From SVKR01 sp963649145 (lineage in GTDB: Bacteria > Bacillota > Clostridia > Oscillospirales > Oscillospiraceae), in assembly GCA_963649145.1 (NCBI GenBank), contig CAVJGI010000096.1, forward strand, positions 1 to 7,938: a DNA stretch of 7,938 nucleotides, read 5' to 3'. Below, in pieces: positions 5,895 through 7,938 of this stretch (its first letter is position 1; each line of letters opens with the position of its first letter). The notes below the pieces were generated by a model. The model ran no database searches. It was not told where the DNA came from and was given only the letters and a program-made list of their open reading frames with translations. The translations under genes were made by a program, and so were the position numbers.

Positions 5895-5906
5895 CTACAA
5901 CTGTAG
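5895..5906. promoter_or_regulatory. Operator 2, BlaI/MecI-type palindrome
   Basis: CTACAACTGTAG is the exact reverse complement of operator 1, with centres 23 bases apart (about two helical turns). It lies just past the predicted transcription start and runs into the AAGGAGG ribosome binding site (5907-5913), so repressor here would block early elongation. Confidence 0.85.
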
Positions 5907-5921
5907 AAGGAGGAAACTGCC

Positions 5922-6296
5922 ATGGAAAACTTTCGCCATCTGCCGGACGGGGAGCTGGAGGTCATGCAGGTCGTCTGGGCGCGGGTGCCGCCGGTGGCGC
6001 GGTCGGAGATCGAGGGGGACCTCGCGCCGCGCGCGGCGAGCACGGTGCTGACGGTGCTCTCGCGCCTTTGTGAAAAGGGCTTCCTCGCCGTGGAGCGCCG
6101 CGGGCGCACGAATTACTATACGCCGCTCATCTCCCGGCGCGACTATCTTGCCGCGGAGAGCCGCAGCTTTCTGAAAAGCCGCTTTGGAGGCTCCGTGAGC
6201 GCGCTCGCCGCCTCGCTTGTGGACGGCGGGATCTCCGCCGCGGAGCTCGCCGAGCTGCGCGCGGAGCTGGACGCGCTGGAGGGGAAATCATGCTGA
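5922..6296 (+). CDS. BlaI/MecI-family transcriptional repressor
   Basis: This 124-residue cytoplasmic DNA-binding protein has the size and layout of BlaI/MecI: an N-terminal winged helix-turn-helix (about 5-70) and a C-terminal helical dimerisation part (about 75-122). Family signatures are LPDGELEVMQVVWA (7-20), the recognition-helix region ASTVLTVLSRLCEKGFL (39-55) and the wing RRGRTNYYTPLI (59-70). FLKSRFGGSVSALAASLVDG (83-102) is the conserved linker region, near where BlaI and MecI are cut by their partner proteases. AAGGAGG eight bases before ATG 5922 sets the start. Two TACA/TGTA palindromes overlap its promoter, so it should repress its own operon. The next gene starts within its last codons, and that partner protease should inactivate it. 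It need not control a beta-lactamase; none is present here. Confidence 0.94.
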   Translation: MENFRHLPDGELEVMQVVWARVPPVARSEIEGDLAPRAASTVLTVLSRLCEKGFLAVERRGRTNYYTPLISRRDYLAAESRSFLKSRFGGSVSALAASLVDGGISAAELAELRAELDALEGKSC

Positions 6297-7735
6297 TGCG
6301 CGCGTTTTATGCTGTGCTGCTCGCCGCCATGGTCGGCTTCGCTTACCGCCGCGCGTGGCGCTGGGAGCACGGCGCGGAAAACGATACGCTGCTCGGACGC
6401 GAGCGCGGGAAGGAGACACTCGTCTGGCTTCCTGCGACGGTCCTGCCCGCTGGGATGCTCGTGGCGCTCATCGTGCTCGCGGTCGCCGAGGGAGCGCGCC
6501 GCGGGCTGCATATTTTCTCCGGCTATGCGCTCGCGATCTTGCTGCTGCTGACGGTCTACGCCGCGCTGCTCGCGCTGGCGCTGCCGCTGCTGCGCCGCCG
6601 GTTTTCCGCGCGGAGCTGCGCAACGCTCTGGCTGCTGCCGGTGTTTCTCTTTTATACGCCTTATTTTCTTCTGAACAACGCGCCCATTCCGCGCTGGACG
6701 GTCTATATCCCGGAGGGCGCGCTGCGCGTTTTCTTCCTCGTCTGGGCGGCGGTTTTTTTGCTTGTTTACGGCGCGTTCTGGCTGCGCCATCTGCGCTTTC
6801 GCCGCCGGGTGCTGCGCGCCGCCGCGCCGGTGGCGGATACGCGCGTCCTCATGGTCTGGCAGGCGGAGCTGATCCGCGCCGATTACCGGAAAAAGACGGC
6901 GCTGCTGCGCTCGCCGGACGCCGCCGCGCCCTTTTCCCTCGGCCGCTCGGACCGCACGCGCGCCACGGTGCTGCCCGCGCGGGACTATACGGACGCGGAG
7001 CTCACGCTCATTTTCCGCCACGAGATCCGCCATTTGCAGCGCTGCGACGTGGACACCAAGGTGTTCCTCGCGTTTCTGCGCGCGCTCGGCTGGTTCGACC
7101 CGCTGCTCTGGCTCGCGGCGGGCAGGGCGTCGGAGGACCTTGAGCTCTCCTGCGACGAGAGTGTCGCCGAGACGCTCGACGGCGCGGGGCGGCGGGAATA
7201 CGCCGAGCTGCTGCTGCGCACGGCGGGGGAGGCGGGCGGCTTCACGACCTGTCTCTCCGCCTCGGCGGAGTCGCTGCGTTACCGGCTGCGCGCCGTGCTC
7301 GCCGGGGCGAAAAAGTGGCGCGGCACGCTGCTGCTGATGACGGTGATGTTCGCCGTCACAATGGGCTTCGGCACCGTCGCCGTCGCGGACCGCGAGGGGA
7401 GCTATGATGCGCTGCTGCTGACGGAGGACAGGGAGATCGGAGACGTCTACGGCAGCTGGCTCGATACGCAGTTTCAGGTCGCGGAAAATTTCGACGAGGC
7501 GGCACTGCGCGAGGCGCTCGCTGCGGTGCGGCTCCGCCGCCTGACCGCCTTTGGCGCCTTCGCGGATGACGGCGGGCGCTGGCTGGAGCTCGTCCTTACC
7601 GCCCCGGAGGGCTATCGCTATGTCACCCTGCGCGACGGCGCGGTTACAGTGAAGGGCTTCCGCGACGCGGAGAGCGAGAGCTATGTTGTCGTGGGTGAGG
7701 TCGATTGGGGGGCGATCGCAGCGGCGCTGGGGTGA
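6290..7735 (+). CDS. BlaR1/MecR1-like M56-family membrane metalloprotease (antirepressor) without penicillin-binding domain
   Basis: This 481-residue membrane protein has hydrophobic segments at about 5-20, 46-66, 76-100, 111-127 and 146-165, and a last one at 345-365. The zinc-protease site is HEIRH (244-248), with a third ligand probably E285 in LELSCDES (284-291), and GWFDPLLWLA (267-276) lies between them, all typical of M56. Y304-A305 and the following ELLLRTA match the usual helix after CDE. Residues about 367-481 form an extracytoplasmic tail of about 115 residues; BlaR1/MecR1 instead carry a beta-lactamase-like sensor of about 250 residues with STYK and other catalytic motifs, and nothing like that is present. 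ATG 6290 follows GGAGGGG (6278-6284) and overlaps the repressor stop; a second ATG at 6296 is possible. It is expected to sense an unknown envelope signal and cut or trigger loss of the adjacent repressor. The ligand is unknown. Confidence 0.9.
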   Translation: MLMRAFYAVLLAAMVGFAYRRAWRWEHGAENDTLLGRERGKETLVWLPATVLPAGMLVALIVLAVAEGARRGLHIFSGYALAILLLLTVYAALLALALPLLRRRFSARSCATLWLLPVFLFYTPYFLLNNAPIPRWTVYIPEGALRVFFLVWAAVFLLVYGAFWLRHLRFRRRVLRAAAPVADTRVLMVWQAELIRADYRKKTALLRSPDAAAPFSLGRSDRTRATVLPARDYTDAELTLIFRHEIRHLQRCDVDTKVFLAFLRALGWFDPLLWLAAGRASEDLELSCDESVAETLDGAGRREYAELLLRTAGEAGGFTTCLSASAESLRYRLRAVLAGAKKWRGTLLLMTVMFAVTMGFGTVAVADREGSYDALLLTEDREIGDVYGSWLDTQFQVAENFDEAALREALAAVRLRRLTAFGAFADDGGRWLELVLTAPEGYRYVTLRDGAVTVKGFRDAESESYVVVGEVDWGAIAAALG

Positions 7736-7740
7736 GTTTT

Positions 7741-7850
7741 CTCGCCCGCAAGGGCGAGGGGTTAGAATAGGTTTCGCGCCGTGCGCGGCGCGAGGATTTG
7801 ATTTGTTTCGCGTCCGCGGGACGCGACCTTCTTTCCCCCTGTGGGGAAAG
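7741..7850. repeat. Tandem array of four short perfect hairpins downstream of the protease gene
   Basis: The hairpins are CTCGCCC-GCAA-GGGCGAG (7741-7758), TCGCGCCG with CGGCGCGA around TGCG (7774-7793), TCGCGTCC with GGACGCGA around GCG (7808-7826), and CTTTCCCC with GGGGAAAG around CTGT (7831-7850). All arms are perfect at 7-8 bp, with 3-4 base loops and 4-15 base spacers. None is followed by a T-tract on either strand, so they are not ordinary intrinsic terminators. The third resembles the hairpin at 5772-5791. No coding frame explains them. Confidence 0.75.
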
Positions 7851-7864
7851 TAAGCAAAGGCGCG

Positions 7865-7902
7865 GTTAAGGGAAAACCCTTTTGAATGGGTTTTCCCTTA
7901 AC
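7865..7902. repeat. Long perfect hairpin closing the downstream array
   Basis: Fifteen bases at 7865-7879 are perfectly complementary to 7888-7902 around an 8-base loop. The stem contains AAAACCC/GGGTTTT. There is no T-tract after it; the sequence continues AATCCCTTTCC. A smaller alternative hairpin, AAGGG-AAAA-CCCTT (7868-7881), would compete with it. It may protect or define the 3' end of the repressor-protease mRNA, or be part of a dispersed intergenic repeat. Confidence 0.7.
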
Positions 7903-7938
7903 AATCCCTTTCCTGAACGACCAAGAGGGTCTTGCGAC
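7903..7938. other. Unassigned right edge of the window
   Basis: The last 36 bases show no gene start. GACC (7919-7922) and GGTC (7928-7931) could form a further small hairpin that the window edge may cut. Nothing else can be supported. Confidence 0.3.

Noticed and set aside
5519..6109. A 196-codon minus-strand frame across the hairpin-rich spacer and the repressor gene
   Set aside because: It runs through a terminator, promoter and operators, has no family resemblance and no ribosome binding site, and so is a chance frame.
6143..7143. Long open frames in other phases over the M56 gene (plus 6217-7143 and minus 6143-7033)
   Set aside because: They are arginine/alanine-rich shadows in a very GC-rich gene. 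Only the 6290-7735 frame shows M56 motifs and membrane segments.
7741..7902. CRISPR array for the tandem structured repeats
   Set aside because: The units differ from one another in sequence and spacing, and there are no uniform repeats with unique spacers.
199..7938. The 11-base match GGTCTTGCGAC near 199 and at the right edge, considered as a possible direct repeat bounding an element
   Set aside because: An 11-base match is expected by chance several times in 8 kb, one copy is inside the CLC coding sequence, and nothing else supports an element spanning the window.

Overview
The window looks like chromosomal DNA from a GC-rich member of the Firmicutes (Clostridia), possibly a gut Oscillospiraceae-type anaerobe. 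The evidence is strong AGGAGG-type ribosome binding sites, sigma-A-like promoters with 17-bp spacers in short AT-rich gaps, a BlaI/M56 peptidase regulatory pair, an SLC45-like MFS transporter of a kind common in Clostridia, and an IS30-type transposase tail. The genus cannot be fixed from the sequence alone.

Layout, left to right. Positions 2-94 hold the last 30 codons of a probable IS30-family transposase, followed by a rightward hairpin terminator. From 180 to 3887 four genes run leftward as one apparent operon. In transcription order they are a membrane-anchored glycerophosphodiester phosphodiesterase, a gamma-carbonic-anhydrase-like hexapeptide protein, a PLP-dependent threonine-aldolase-type enzyme, and a CLC transporter. 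The second and third overlap by ATGA and the other gaps are only 28 and 36 bases. The CLC protein has the features of the CLC-F fluoride/proton antiporter branch rather than of a chloride channel. A well-formed promoter sits at 3939-3967. The 3888-4068 gap is divergent and also carries a rightward promoter, overlapped by a palindrome, for an MFS transporter (4069-5625).

The 296 bases after the MFS gene carry a cluster of perfect or near-perfect hairpins and then a textbook intrinsic terminator. The T-tract of that terminator is separated by one base from the -35 box of the next promoter. This promoter is overlaid by two mirror-image 12-bp palindromes, which are typical BlaI/MecI-type operators. 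It drives a BlaI-family repressor and a BlaR1-like M56 membrane metalloprotease whose start overlaps the repressor's stop. The protease has the zinc-site motifs but lacks the penicillin-binding sensor domain of true BlaR1/MecR1, so its signal is unlikely to be a beta-lactam. The expected logic is that a signal activates the protease, the repressor is cleaved or inactivated, and the operon is derepressed; this is inferred from the family.

The window ends in about 200 non-coding bases that hold five back-to-back perfect hairpins, none with a T-tract. One hairpin closely resembles a hairpin in the 5.6-5.8 kb cluster. These two hairpin-rich spacers are the least explained parts of the window. No tRNA, rRNA or CRISPR array was seen, and no fluoride riboswitch was recognised.
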